Source: Gammaproteobacteria bacterium (GTDB lineage: Bacteria; Pseudomonadota; Gammaproteobacteria; Steroidobacterales; Steroidobacteraceae). Taken from it: a stretch of 9,517 nucleotides of DNA. The notes under the pieces are model-generated. The model was not told the origin of the DNA and did no database searches. It saw only the letters and a program-made list of their open reading frames with translations. Below are positions 1 to 8,551 of the stretch, piece by piece (the stretch's first letter is position 1; the number at the start of each line of letters is the position of its first letter). The DNA is taken from assembly GCA_029857655.1 (NCBI GenBank), contig JAOUGR010000066.1, positions 1 to 9,517 of the forward strand. Reading direction: 5' to 3'. The position numbers and the translations under genes were made by a program.

Positions 1-452
1 TGGGTGATCATGCCGTCGCGCCCGTCCGGCGCGAGGATGCCGATCGTGATGCCAGCATTGCGCGGCACTTCAAGCTGATGGGAATGATTCATCGCGCCGG
101 GGTGAAACGCCGTGATCTGGTTATCGTCGAGATCAGTCGTGATGTAAGCCTGCGCCGTGTATTCGTCGTCGATTACCCGCACGTAGCGCGAGGTCATGCC
201 GTTGAAATCGAGCCACTCCTGGTACGGCCGGAAGTCGTGGCCGACGGCGCCCATCGCGTGCCCTTCACCATCGAGCAGCTTGAGGTTGTAGGCGATGTTG
301 CCCGCGCAGCCGCCGAAATTGCGGCGCAGCGTCGGCACCATGAACGAGACATTGAGCATGTGGATCTTGTTCGCGAGGATCTGGTCGCGAAAACGGCCGG
401 GATAGACCATCACCGTGTCGTAGGCCAGGGAACCGCAGATCAACGCGGACAT
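1..452 (-). CDS. PfkB-family carbohydrate/nucleoside kinase, N-terminal part (gene runs off the left edge)
   Basis: This is the first 150 codons of a ribokinase/adenosine-kinase fold protein; the rest lies beyond position 1. The N-terminus begins with the usual first beta strand (MSALICGSLAYDTVM). The family's glycine-rich substrate-loop signature is at about residues 46-56 (FGGCAGNIAYN). The C-terminal ATP-binding and catalytic Asp motif would lie outside the window and cannot be checked. PfkB kinases transfer phosphate from ATP to a sugar or nucleoside hydroxyl in the cytoplasm. The overall look is closer to adenosine-kinase-like members than to fructokinases, but the substrate cannot be told from this half. 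The ATG at 452 is preceded by GAGG with a 5-nt gap, which fixes the start. It begins 18 bp after the dgkA stop, so it is probably the distal gene of the gcv-led transcription unit. The family call is firm and the substrate is unknown. Confidence 0.85.
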   Translation of the reverse strand, partial: MSALICGSLAYDTVMVYPGRFRDQILANKIHMLNVSFMVPTLRRNFGGCAGNIAYNLKLLDGEGHAMGAVGHDFRPYQEWLDFNGMTSRYVRVIDDEYTAQAYITTDLDDNQITAFHPGAMNHSHQLEVPRNAGITIGILAPDGRDGMIT

Positions 453-457
453 TGAAA

Positions 458-461
458 CCTC
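458..461 (-). promoter_or_regulatory. Shine-Dalgarno site of the PfkB-family kinase
   Basis: GAGG on the minus strand lies 5 nt before the ATG at 452. It lies in the 18-bp gap after dgkA and supports this start over the out-of-frame ATG at 463. Confidence 0.6.
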
Positions 462-470
462 ATGGAGCGA

Positions 471-863
471 TCAGGCCCGCTCCAGCAGAACCAGCAACCA
501 GGTCAGCCCGAGGATCGCAAAGGCCACGAATACGGCCGCCGAACCGAGTTCCTTTGCAATGCCGGACAGTGGATGCCGTTCGGTGCCGATCCGGTCCACG
601 ATCGCCTCGACTGCGCTGTTCAGGAGCTCGACGGTCAGCACCAACAACATCGGCGCGACTAGCAACACGCGCTCGATGCCGGTCTTCCCAAGCCACAGAC
701 CCAGCGGTACGACGATGAGCGCCAGCAGGCATTCCTGGCGAAAAGCCTCCTCCGCGCGCCAAGCCGCAGCAAAGCCGCGCCAGCTGCTGCCGAAGGCCCG
801 CGCCATCCGCGCCGGACCGGTCATCTTGTCGGGCCGCGAATTCAAGCGCCCGCCGGCTTCCAT
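471..863 (-). CDS. dgkA: Diacylglycerol kinase, small integral membrane type (DgkA)
   Basis: DgkA phosphorylates diacylglycerol to phosphatidic acid at the inner membrane, using ATP, and recycles diacylglycerol left over from membrane-derived oligosaccharide or lipid A modification. The family signature is clear: AEEAFRQE at about residues 37-44, and [15 protein letters not shown] at about 79-93, containing the conserved Glu79, Asn82, Glu86 and Asp90. Three hydrophobic segments are visible, at about 46-58, 64-80 and 106-127, as expected for this trimeric enzyme. The full reading is 130 aa. The E. coli protein is about 122 aa, and starting at Met14 (position 824) would give 117 aa, which aligns better with the family N-terminus. 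The ATG at 863 overlaps the 3' end of gcvPB by 22 bp. Neither start has a strong Shine-Dalgarno site, so the start is uncertain. The overlap suggests translation coupled to gcvPB. Confidence 0.93.
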   Translation of the reverse strand: MEAGGRLNSRPDKMTGPARMARAFGSSWRGFAAAWRAEEAFRQECLLALIVVPLGLWLGKTGIERVLLVAPMLLVLTVELLNSAVEAIVDRIGTERHPLSGIAKELGSAAVFVAFAILGLTWLLVLLERA

Positions 864-2320
864 GCCACGTCGAGCTGCTTCGCCGCGCGCACGTCATCGA
901 GACGGCGCACCGGCAGTGTATGCGGTGCGGACTTGACCATTGCCGCGTCCGTCTCGGCCTCATGACGGATAGCCGTCATCGCGTCCACGAAACCGTCGAG
1001 TTCCTCGCGCGTCTCGGTCTCCGTCGGTTCGATCAGCAGACATTCAGGCACGAGCAATGGAAAATACGTCGTCGGCGCATGATAGCCGTAGTCCAGCAGG
1101 CGCTTGGCAAAGTCCATCGTGTTGACACCGAGCTCATGCGCCTGGCGGCGCAGCGTGATGATGAACTCGTGGCTTGCGCGGCGGCCCGGATAGGCCGCAT
1201 CGAAGCCCGCCTCACGCAGACGCGTCATCAGGTAATTGGCATTCAGCGTCGAGAACTCCGCGACTCTCTCCATGCCATCGGCGCCCAGGATGCGCATATA
1301 GACATAGGCGCGCAGCAGTACGCCGGCATTGCCCATGAATCCTGAGAGCCGGCCGATCGATTCCGGCAGGTCGCGTTCGTCGAGCCAGCGATAGCGCTCG
1401 CCATCGCGACCGACGATTGGCACCGGCAGGTATGGCAGCAGGCGCTTGCCGACACCCACCGCGCCCGACCCCGGACCACCGCCGCCGTGCGGGGTCGAGA
1501 AGGTCTTGTGCAGATTCATGTGGATCACGTCGAAGCCCATGACACCTGGCAGGACTTTTCCGAGGATCGCATTGAGATTCGCGCCGTCGTAATAGAGCAG
1601 CCCGCCGGCCGCATGCACCCTGCGCTCCACCTCGACGATGCGGCGCTCGAATACACCGAGCGTGCAGGGATTCGTCAGCATGATGCCAGCGGTCGCAGAC
1701 GACAAAACGGCATCGAGTGCGGCAAGATCGACGTCGCCATCCGGAAGCGTTGCAATCTCGCGAATCTTCATGCCGCACATGGTTGCGGTCGCCGGATTCG
1801 TCCCATGCGCGGCATCCGGCACGATGATCTCGTTGCGGGCCAAGTCGCCGCGTGCGCGGTGATAGGCGCGAATCATCGCGACACCGGTGAATTCGCCCTG
1901 GGCGCCCGCCATCGGGGTCAGCGACACGCCGGCCATGCCGGTGACGGCCTTCAGCATCTCCTGCAATTCGAACATGCAGGCCATGAAACCCTGGCCGGTG
2001 CTCGCCGGCGACAGCGGATGGCGGCCGAGGAATTCCGGCAGCATCGCCAGCGAATTGCAGGCCTTGGGGTTGTACTTCATCGTGCAGGACCCCAGCGGGT
2101 AGAACTGCGTGTCGATGCTGAAATTCATCTGCGACAGCCGCGTGTAGTGGCGCACCGCCTGCAACTCAGAAACCTCCGGCAGCGCCGGGCGGGAGCGGCG
2201 CCGGAACTGCGCCGGAATTTCGGCTGTCGCCGCCGGCGGATACTGCGCAGTCGCTGCTCGTCCGCTGCGCGACAGTTCGAATATCAACGGCTCTGGCTGC
2301 TTCACGATGGTATTGCTCAT
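842..2320 (-). CDS. gcvPB: Glycine dehydrogenase (decarboxylating), subunit 2, the PLP-binding half of the P-protein
   Basis: This is the C-terminal half of the glycine cleavage P-protein, encoded as its own gene (492 aa). With GcvPA it decarboxylates glycine using pyridoxal phosphate and passes the aminomethyl group to the lipoyl arm of GcvH. The active-site segment [16 protein letters not shown] is at about residues 267-282, with Lys272 the expected Schiff-base lysine, followed by the glycine-rich loop to about 286. Other family motifs are HGTNPATA (172-179) and [10 protein letters not shown] (243-252), whose Asp245 is expected to contact the PLP ring nitrogen. The start at 2320 overlaps the gcvPA stop as ATGA, and a GGTGG lies 4 nt upstream. 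This is the usual arrangement for two subunits made in equal amounts. Length and motifs are intact. The 3' end overlaps dgkA if the longer dgkA start is used. Confidence 0.96.
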   Translation of the reverse strand: MSNTIVKQPEPLIFELSRSGRAATAQYPPAATAEIPAQFRRRSRPALPEVSELQAVRHYTRLSQMNFSIDTQFYPLGSCTMKYNPKACNSLAMLPEFLGRHPLSPASTGQGFMACMFELQEMLKAVTGMAGVSLTPMAGAQGEFTGVAMIRAYHRARGDLARNEIIVPDAAHGTNPATATMCGMKIREIATLPDGDVDLAALDAVLSSATAGIMLTNPCTLGVFERRIVEVERRVHAAGGLLYYDGANLNAILGKVLPGVMGFDVIHMNLHKTFSTPHGGGGPGSGAVGVGKRLLPYLPVPIVGRDGERYRWLDERDLPESIGRLSGFMGNAGVLLRAYVYMRILGADGMERVAEFSTLNANYLMTRLREAGFDAAYPGRRASHEFIITLRRQAHELGVNTMDFAKRLLDYGYHAPTTYFPLLVPECLLIEPTETETREELDGFVDAMTAIRHEAETDAAMVKSAPHTLPVRRLDDVRAAKQLDVAWKPAGA

Positions 2321-3690
2321 GCCGCCACCGCACGGCCGAGCAGGCGATCAAGTGCCCTTGCGTAGGTTGCGATGTCTTCGGTGGTCCGGGTCTCGGTCGC
2401 ACAGATCAGCAGCGCCGGTCCGAGCTCCGGGAAATTTCGCGAAAGATCGTAGCCGCCGATGATGCCTTCAGCGGCCAGCGATTCGAGCAGCGGCGCAGCC
2501 GGCCGGTCGAGCAGCAGCACAGCCTCATGAAAACGCGGCCCGGCAAACGCCGCGCGCACGCCTGGTATGCCGCAGAGTGCACTGACCAGCTCGCGGGTGC
2601 GCGCGACACAGGCGCTCGCGACCCGTTCGAGACCCACCGGCCCGAGCAGTGCCAGGTGAATCGTCGCCGCGGTCATCAGCAGGCCCTGGTTGGTGCAGAT
2701 GTTGGAGGTCGCCTTGCCGCGGCGGATGTGCTGCTCGCGCGCCTGCAATGTGAGCGTGAAGCCGGGCTTCCCGTCGAGATCGACGGTGCGACCCGCTATG
2801 CGGCCGGGCATCTGCCGCACATGTTCGGTACGCGTCGTCATGAAGCCGACATAGGGGCCACCCGATGACAGCGGCACACCGAGGGGCTGTGCCTCGCCGC
2901 AGGCGATGTCCGCGCCGGCGTCGCCCCATTCGCCGGGCGGCGCGAGAAGCGCAAGCGATACCGGATTGACCACCGCAATGATCAATGTGCCATTCGCGCG
3001 CGCCCAGCGCGAGAGGGCATCCACGTCCTCCAGCTGGCCGAAGAAATTCGGCTGCTGGATCACGAGCGCAGTAATGTCCTGCCCGTCGTAGCGCGCAAGC
3101 GCCTGGGGAATCGTCGTTCCCTGGTCTGTGGAATAAGGCAATTCTTCCAGGACGAGGCCCTGACCCTCGGTGATGACGCTTGCGACACGCCGCCAGGTCG
3201 GGTTGACGGTGGTCGGCACCAGGATACGTGCAGATTTTGAACGACGGTGGGCGCGAACCGCCATCAGGCAGGCCTCGGCAAGCGCCGATGCGCCGTCATA
3301 GAGCGAGGCATTCGAAACATCCATCGCGGTCAGGCCGGCGATCATCGACTGGAATTCATACATGATCTGCAGCGTGCCCTGGCTGGCCTCGGCCTGGTAC
3401 GGCGTGTAGGCACTGTATATTTCGCCCCGCGTCGTGAGCGCCCAGACCGGCGCCGGGATGTGGTGCTCGTAGGCGCCGGCGCCGATGAAGTTGAGCGGCC
3501 TGCCGTCGGTGGCGGCGCGCATCGCAACAAGGCGTGCCACTTCCATCTCGGAAAGTGCCGCCGGCACGCCTGGCAGTGAGTCCACGCGGAGCGCCTTCGG
3601 GATCTCGTCAAACAGGTCGTCGATGGCCTTCACGCCGATGCGGTCAAGCATTGCGCGCACGTCTTCGCTGGTATGCGGAATGTAAGGCAT
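2317..3690 (-). CDS. gcvPA: Glycine dehydrogenase (decarboxylating), subunit 1, the N-terminal half of the P-protein
   Basis: This 457-aa protein matches the N-terminal half of the fused P-protein found in E. coli and mitochondria. It pairs with GcvPB to make the glycine decarboxylase heterotetramer; this half has the fold but not the PLP lysine. Recognisable family segments are [12 protein letters not shown] (about 68-79), [14 protein letters not shown] (95-108) and [10 protein letters not shown] (127-136). The start at 3690 is 2 bp after the gcvH stop. The preceding GC-rich stretch has only a weak Shine-Dalgarno match, which fits translational coupling to gcvH. Its stop overlaps the gcvPB start (ATGA). 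Split P-proteins are well known in Gram-positive bacteria, Thermus and archaea and occur in some proteobacteria, whereas enterobacteria carry the fused form. No defect is visible. Confidence 0.96.
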   Translation of the reverse strand: MPYIPHTSEDVRAMLDRIGVKAIDDLFDEIPKALRVDSLPGVPAALSEMEVARLVAMRAATDGRPLNFIGAGAYEHHIPAPVWALTTRGEIYSAYTPYQAEASQGTLQIMYEFQSMIAGLTAMDVSNASLYDGASALAEACLMAVRAHRRSKSARILVPTTVNPTWRRVASVITEGQGLVLEELPYSTDQGTTIPQALARYDGQDITALVIQQPNFFGQLEDVDALSRWARANGTLIIAVVNPVSLALLAPPGEWGDAGADIACGEAQPLGVPLSSGGPYVGFMTTRTEHVRQMPGRIAGRTVDLDGKPGFTLTLQAREQHIRRGKATSNICTNQGLLMTAATIHLALLGPVGLERVASACVARTRELVSALCGIPGVRAAFAGPRFHEAVLLLDRPAAPLLESLAAEGIIGGYDLSRNFPELGPALLICATETRTTEDIATYARALDRLLGRAVAA

Positions 3691-3692
3691 CG

Positions 3693-4085
3693 TCAGCCCG
3701 CCGCGGCTACTTCGGCGGCATAGGCGGTGGCATCGAGCAGCTCAGCGCCGCCGCGATCGCCGGTCGGCCGCATGCGCAATATCCAGCCCTGGCCGTAGGG
3801 ATCTGCGTTGATCAGTTCCGGCTTCGTTGCGAGCTGGTCGTTGCCCGCTATCACTTCGCCGCCCACCGGGCTATAGACATCAGATGCGGCTTTCACGGAC
3901 TCGACAACGGCGCAGGCGTCGCCGGCCGACAGTGTGCGGCCCGCTTCCGGCACTTCGACGAAGACCAGGTCACCCAGCGCCGCCTGCGCATGATCGGAAA
4001 TTCCGATTTCGATGCTGCCGTCCGGCAGCGTACGCAGCCATTCGTGGCTCTTCGTGTAACGCAGGTCTCCCGGTATCTTGCTCAT
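3693..4085 (-). CDS. gcvH: Glycine cleavage system H protein (lipoyl carrier)
   Basis: GcvH carries the aminomethyl intermediate on a lipoyl group between the P-, T- and L-proteins in the cytoplasm. The protein is 130 aa, about the family length. It opens with [14 protein letters not shown], typical of H proteins, and has the lipoylation motif [19 protein letters not shown] with Lys65 as the expected lipoylated residue. The start at 4085 is chosen over the in-frame ATG at 4097. A perfect GGAGG lies 5 nt before 4085, whereas 4097 lies 1 bp after the gcvT stop and has no such site; it would only add MEAG. The gene follows gcvT by 13 bp and precedes gcvPA by 2 bp. It is intact and confidently assigned. 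Confidence 0.97.
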   Translation of the reverse strand: MSKIPGDLRYTKSHEWLRTLPDGSIEIGISDHAQAALGDLVFVEVPEAGRTLSAGDACAVVESVKAASDVYSPVGGEVIAGNDQLATKPELINADPYGQGWILRMRPTGDRGGAELLDATAYAAEVAAAG

Positions 4086-4090
4086 TCCTG

Positions 4091-4095
4091 CCTCC
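4091..4095 (-). promoter_or_regulatory. Shine-Dalgarno site of gcvH
   Basis: A perfect GGAGG on the minus strand, 5 nt before the ATG at 4085. It lies between the gcvT stop and gcvH, decides the gcvH start and implies strong translation of the carrier protein. Confidence 0.8.
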
Positions 4096-4098
4096 ATC

Positions 4099-5190
<1,092 letters not shown>

Positions 5191-5194
5191 GCAG

Positions 5195-5198
5195 CCTC
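5195..5198 (-). promoter_or_regulatory. Shine-Dalgarno site of gcvT
   Basis: GAGG on the minus strand lies 4 nt before the ATG at 5190 and 10 nt before the ATG at 5184. It sits about 17 nt past the T-run of the riboswitch terminator, so a read-through transcript is needed to include it. Confidence 0.55.
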
Positions 5199-5214
5199 GA
5201 CTCGCCGCGGCAAG

Positions 5215-5249
5215 AAAAAAGGGCGGCAGGCCTTGCGTGCCCACCGCCC
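5215..5249 (-). terminator. Intrinsic terminator of the gcv riboswitch expression platform
   Basis: On the minus strand an 11-bp stem is followed at once by six T (5215-5220). Its arms are GGGCGGTGGGC (5249 to 5239) and GCCTGCCGCCC (5231 to 5221), with two G-U pairs and a 7-nt loop. This is a textbook rho-independent terminator. The stem begins at the base directly after the 3' P1 strand of the second glycine aptamer, and the T-run ends 24 nt before the gcvT start. Its position makes it the switchable element that decides whether the gcv operon is transcribed. It also explains the run of A seen on the plus strand. Confidence 0.88.
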
Positions 5250-5336
5250 CTCTGTCCTGAAACCTGAGAGATTGGGTACCGGGTCGTTCCCGGGGCCGCT
5301 CCCCTTCGGTGGGCCCGTCAGGGCCACTCTCCAGAG
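5250..5336 (-). ncRNA. Glycine riboswitch, second aptamer
   Basis: Read on the minus strand, this holds the glycine aptamer core in order: P1 strand CUCUG, GGAGAG, a hairpin GGCCC-UGAC-GGGCC, the conserved CCGAAGGGG, a hairpin CCGGG/CCCGG, then CUCUCAGG, AGGACAG and the closing P1 strand CAGAG. GAGAG pairs perfectly with CUCUC. It matches the glycine riboswitch consensus better than the first aptamer. Its P1 3' strand abuts the terminator stem, so ligand-dependent folding here could influence termination. The identification is by recalled consensus motifs and pairing by hand, not by covariance search, but the combination is very specific. Confidence 0.92.
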
Positions 5337-5342
5337 TTCGCC

Positions 5343-5426
5343 AGTTCCCACCGTTCTGGTGCCTGAGCGTTTCCGGGCGGGTTGCGCCTTCGGCGCCGCA
5401 CTGCTGCGGACTCTCCGGCAGGAACT
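5343..5426 (-). ncRNA. Glycine riboswitch, first aptamer, with leader-linker helix
   Basis: The minus strand shows GGAGAG, a hairpin CCGCA-GCAG-UGCGG, a second hairpin GCGCC-GAA-GGCGC containing the conserved GCCGAAGG, then CAACCCGCCCGGAAACGCUC, AGG and AGAACGG. The outer strands AGUUCCUGCC (5426-5417) and GGUGGGAACU (5352-5343) pair over 10 continuous base pairs, two of them G-U. That joins P1 to the leader-linker helix. UGA before the helix and GA after it are compatible with the kink-turn described for tandem glycine riboswitches, but I did not model it. Two core positions differ from the usual sequence: CGCUCAGG in place of CUCUCAGG, and AGAAC in place of AGGAC. The tandem arrangement with a short linker is the classical form ahead of gcv operons. 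Confidence 0.9.
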
Positions 5427-5442
5427 CATTGCGAAGGATACG

Positions 5443-5448
5443 ATTCTA
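5443..5448 (-). promoter_or_regulatory. Probable -10 element of the gcv promoter
   Basis: TAGAAT on the minus strand matches TATAAT at five of six positions. It would start transcription near 5436, about 10 nt before the first paired base of the riboswitch, just where a leader should begin. No good -35 is seen; the closest is ATGACC about 20 nt upstream, which is too far for ideal spacing, so an activator may be needed. The call rests on the -10 match and position. Confidence 0.5.
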
Positions 5449-5518
5449 GCGGAAATGGACCGCTTGCGGGTCATCGCGCCGGCGGCGGCCGGCCCCTGCC
5501 GCGATCCCGGCCGCAGGG

Positions 5519-5524
5519 TATAGT
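5519..5524 (+). promoter_or_regulatory. Possible -10 element for the rightward cluster
   Basis: TATAGT matches TATAAT at five of six positions and lies 37 nt before the start codon at 5562, leaving a leader of about 30 nt. The hexamer 17 nt upstream (CTGCCG) is a poor -35. The surroundings are very GC-rich, so this AT-richer patch stands out. It is placed divergently from the gcv promoter, roughly 70 bp away. Confidence 0.35.
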
Positions 5525-5548
5525 CGCCCTCCTGCCGCCTGCCGCGCC

Positions 5549-5552
5549 GGAG
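5549..5552 (+). promoter_or_regulatory. Shine-Dalgarno site of the DUF885 hydrolase
   Basis: GGAG lies 9 nt before the ATG at 5562. It supports this start, which also gives a proper signal peptide, over the longer in-frame reading that begins at 5382. Confidence 0.55.
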
Positions 5553-5561
5553 AATTCGCGC

Positions 5562-7331
5562 ATGTACCGCCTCAACGTGCTGCTCGTCACCTTGTGCTGC
5601 TCCGCCCTGCTGTCTCCCATGCCAGCGTCGGCCGCCAATGATGCCGCGACCGCCCTGCAAGCGCTGCTCGAGCGCGAATGGCAGCGTGACCTGGCGGACA
5701 ATCCGCTGACCGCCAGTTATCGCGGCGATATCCGTTATGACGATCGCTGGCCCGACATCAGTTCCCGGGCGCAGGAAGCGCGCGATGCGGCGGACGCCCG
5801 GGTGCTGGACGAGCAGCTGGCGCGGATACAGCGCGCGGCCTTGGCATCGGCCGACCAGCTGACCTACGACCTGTTCCGAATCGAGTACGAAAACCGGGTC
5901 GCGGCTGCCGCATTTCACCCGGAATACTACGAGCTGCGGGCCCGCGAGGGGCCGCAGTCATTGAACGAAACCAGCGAAGTGATGCGGTTCGAGAAGACCG
6001 CGGACTACGACACCTGGCTCAGGCGGCTCGCTGCCCTGCCCGCTTATCTGGACCAGTATTCGGCGCGGTTGCGGCGTGCCGCATCCGAAAAACGCACCCA
6101 GCCGCGCGTGATCATGGATCGTGTGCTGCCCCAGCTCGAGATGCAGCTGGTCGAAAGGCCCGAAGACAGCCCATTTTTCGAACGCTTTCGCCAGTATCCG
6201 GAGGCCGTGCCCGCGGCAGACCGTCAGCGCCTGACCGCCGAGGCCCGTCGCGTGATTGCGGACCTGGTCATCCCGGCCTATCGCCGGTTCACGCGCGTGT
6301 TCCGCGACGAGTACCTGCCGGCCTGCCGCGCGACGGTCGGCATCTGGGACACGCCGGACGGGCGCGCTTTCTACGCGAATCGCGCCAGTTATCACACGAC
6401 GACGGCGCTGACGCCGGAGCAGATCCACGAAATCGGCCTCGCGGAGGTCGCGCGCAACCGGGCCGAAATGCTCGCGGTCATGAAGGAAGTCGGTTTCGAG
6501 GGCACGCTGCAGGAGTTCTTCGCGTACCTGCGCACGGATCCGAAATTCTATTACGCGACGCCTGACGAGCTGTTCCGCGCCTACGTGTACACGGCGAAGA
6601 TGATCGAGCCCGAGCTGCCGCGATTGTTCGGCAAGCTGTACCGCACGCCATTTGGCTTGCGAGTGATCCCCGCGACCAGCGCGCCGAACACGACCACCGC
6701 GTATTACAGCGGGCCTTCCGTCGACGGCAGGCGCCCGGGTTATTACTACGTCAATCTCTACCGTCCGGAAGTTCGTCCGAAGTACGAGATCGAAGTGCTG
6801 ACCGTGCATGAGGCAGTGCCGGGACATCACCTTCAGATCGCGCTCGCGCAAGAACAGGCCGACCTGCCCAAGTTCCGGCGCTTCAACGACGTGACCGCCT
6901 ATATTGAGGGCTGGGCGCTCTATTCGGAGCGGCTTGGCTACGATCTCGGCCTGTACAAGGACCCGTATTCGCGATTCGGCCAGCTGACCTACGACCAGTG
7001 GCGCGCCGTGCGCCTGGTCGTCGACACGGGCATCCATCAGATGGGCTGGACGCGGCAGCAGGCGATCGACTATTTCCTCGACAACGCAGCCAAGACCGAG
7101 GCTGACGTCGTCAACGAGATCGACCGCTACATCGCCTGGCCGGGACAGGCGCTGGCCTACAAGATCGGCCAGCTCAGGATCCTCGAGCTGCGCGCGCGCG
7201 CGGAGGCCGCGCTCGGCGATCGCTTCGATATCCGCTCCTTCCACGACACGATCCTGGCGACCGGCGCGGTGCCGCTCGAGATCGTCGAGCGGACAGTCGA
7301 CGCCTGGATCGAAGCCCGACGCCAGCCGTGA
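5562..7331 (+). CDS. Exported DUF885-family metallohydrolase (predicted peptidase)
   Basis: This is a 589-aa protein of the DUF885 family, predicted zinc-dependent peptidases or hydrolases whose natural substrates are mostly unknown. The N-terminus is a type I signal peptide: a short basic start, a hydrophobic core ([14 protein letters not shown]), and cleavage expected after Ala24 (ASA before AND). It is probably periplasmic or secreted. The two cysteines do not form a lipobox. The family metal site is the HEAVPGHH motif (416-423), with [14 protein letters not shown] (446-459) downstream supplying a likely third ligand Glu449 or Glu455. The C-terminal family block with [15 protein letters not shown] is present at about 526-540. 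The length is usual for the family. The frame is open upstream to 5382, but that stretch is antisense to the riboswitch, and the ATG at 5562 has a Shine-Dalgarno site. Its stop overlaps the ispG start. Confidence 0.92.
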   Translation: MYRLNVLLVTLCCSALLSPMPASAANDAATALQALLEREWQRDLADNPLTASYRGDIRYDDRWPDISSRAQEARDAADARVLDEQLARIQRAALASADQLTYDLFRIEYENRVAAAAFHPEYYELRAREGPQSLNETSEVMRFEKTADYDTWLRRLAALPAYLDQYSARLRRAASEKRTQPRVIMDRVLPQLEMQLVERPEDSPFFERFRQYPEAVPAADRQRLTAEARRVIADLVIPAYRRFTRVFRDEYLPACRATVGIWDTPDGRAFYANRASYHTTTALTPEQIHEIGLAEVARNRAEMLAVMKEVGFEGTLQEFFAYLRTDPKFYYATPDELFRAYVYTAKMIEPELPRLFGKLYRTPFGLRVIPATSAPNTTTAYYSGPSVDGRRPGYYYVNLYRPEVRPKYEIEVLTVHEAVPGHHLQIALAQEQADLPKFRRFNDVTAYIEGWALYSERLGYDLGLYKDPYSRFGQLTYDQWRAVRLVVDTGIHQMGWTRQQAIDYFLDNAAKTEADVVNEIDRYIAWPGQALAYKIGQLRILELRARAEAALGDRFDIRSFHDTILATGAVPLEIVERTVDAWIEARRQP

Positions 7332-8551
7332 TCGCAAAGCGTCGCGCTGCAGTCAGGGTCCGGATTGGCTCCGTCGCGGTCGGCGGCGATGCCCCGGTGG
7401 TCGTGCAGTCGATGACGAATACGGACACCGCCGACGTGGACGCGACCGTGCGACAAGTCCGCGAACTCGCGGGAGCCGGTTCGGAAATCGTCCGCGTGAC
7501 GGTCAACAATGATGAATCCGCGGCGGCAGTGCCTCTCATCAGGGAACGGCTGCTGGCCGCGGATTGCGACGTGCCGCTGGTCGGTGACTTTCACTTCAAC
7601 GGCCACAAGCTGCTCGCGGCTCATCCAGCCTGCGCGGAGTCGCTCGCCAAGTACCGCATCAATCCCGGCAATGTCGGGCGCGGCAGCAAGCGAGATCCGC
7701 AGTTTGCCGCGATGATCGAGATCGCTTGCCGCTACCGCAAGCCGGTGCGCATCGGCGTCAACTGGGGCAGTCTCGACCAGGACCTGCTGACGCGCATGAT
7801 GGACGAGAATTCGCGCCTGGCCGAGCCGCAGGACGCGCTCGAGGTGTTGCGCGAGGCAACCGTCGTCTCCGCTCTCGCAAGCGCCGAGCGCGCCGAGCAG
7901 CTCGGACTGCCGCACGACGCGATCGTCATCAGCAGCAAGGTCAGCGGGGTCCAGGACCTGATTGCGATCTATCGCCGCCTCGCTGCACGCTGCGACTACC
8001 CGCTGCACCTGGGCCTGACCGAGGCCGGCATGGCGCCCAAGGGCATCGTCTCCTCGACCGCCGCGCTCGCCGTGCTGCTGCAGGAGGGCATCGGCGACAC
8101 CATCCGCGTCTCTCTGACGCCCGAGCCCGGCGGCGATCGCAGCGAGGAAGTGCGGGTCTGCCAGGAAATCCTGCAAAGCCTGGGCCTGCGCGCCTTCATG
8201 CCGCGCGTGGTCGCCTGCCCCGGCTGCGGCCGCACCACGAGCAGCTATTTCCAGGAACTGGCGCAGCGCATCCATGGGCATGTGCGCGAGCGCATGCCGG
8301 AATGGCAGCAGCGCCATGTCGGCGCCGAGACCATGACCGTTGCGGTCATGGGCTGCGTCGTCAACGGACCCGGCGAGAGCAAGCATGCCAACATCGGTAT
8401 CAGCCTGCCCGGCACGGGTGAGCGGCCGGTCGCACCGGTTTACGAGGACGGCGAGAAGACGGTCACGCTGAAGGGCGAGCGCATCGCGGAGGAATTCCAG
8501 GAACTGGTCGAGCGCTATGTCGCGCGGCATTACCCGCGCCGGGACGGCTGA
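7328..8551 (+). CDS. ispG: 4-hydroxy-3-methylbut-2-enyl diphosphate synthase (MEP pathway)
   Basis: IspG (GcpE) is a cytoplasmic [4Fe-4S] enzyme that converts methylerythritol cyclodiphosphate to HMBPP, the penultimate step of the MEP isoprenoid pathway. The 407-aa protein has the N-terminal barrel ([11 protein letters not shown] at about 24-34; [11 protein letters not shown] at 86-96; RINPGNVG at 110-117) and the C-terminal cluster domain. Cluster ligands are visible: Cys297 and Cys300 in ACPGCGRTT, Cys343 in [10 protein letters not shown], and Glu350, corresponding to C270, C273, C305 and E312 of E. coli. It is about 35 residues longer than the E. coli enzyme, part of it between the two Cys motifs, a variant I recall from other proteobacteria. 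The start is GTG at 7328, overlapping the preceding stop as GTGA, with no clear Shine-Dalgarno site, so reinitiation is likely. All key residues are present. Confidence 0.96.
   Translation: MIAKRRAAVRVRIGSVAVGGDAPVVVQSMTNTDTADVDATVRQVRELAGAGSEIVRVTVNNDESAAAVPLIRERLLAADCDVPLVGDFHFNGHKLLAAHPACAESLAKYRINPGNVGRGSKRDPQFAAMIEIACRYRKPVRIGVNWGSLDQDLLTRMMDENSRLAEPQDALEVLREATVVSALASAERAEQLGLPHDAIVISSKVSGVQDLIAIYRRLAARCDYPLHLGLTEAGMAPKGIVSSTAALAVLLQEGIGDTIRVSLTPEPGGDRSEEVRVCQEILQSLGLRAFMPRVVACPGCGRTTSSYFQELAQRIHGHVRERMPEWQQRHVGAETMTVAVMGCVVNGPGESKHANIGISLPGTGERPVAPVYEDGEKTVTLKGERIAEEFQELVERYVARHYPRRDG

Noticed and set aside
1487..2365. A 292-codon plus-strand open frame opposite gcvPB
   Set aside because: It is a shadow of gcvPB with an Arg/His-rich product and no recognisable domain.
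4086..4097. gcvH start at 4097
   Set aside because: It would place the GGAGG inside the coding region and add only MEAG. The ATG at 4085 has ideal spacing from GGAGG.
5191..5244. Longer gcvT reading from an ATG at 5244
   Set aside because: That start lies inside the terminator stem upstream of the T-run and would add 18 residues not found in GcvT proteins. GAGG precedes the ATG at 5190.
5382..5561. In-frame upstream extension of the DUF885 protein to an ATG at 5382
   Set aside because: The extension would be translated from riboswitch antisense and promoter DNA and would bury the clear signal peptide. The ATG at 5562 has a Shine-Dalgarno site and a proper N-terminus.
5958..7337. A 459-codon open frame on the minus strand opposite the DUF885 gene
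   Set aside because: It is an antisense shadow produced by high GC codon bias. The plus strand carries a complete recognised family with signal peptide and metal motif, and the antisense product shows no family features.
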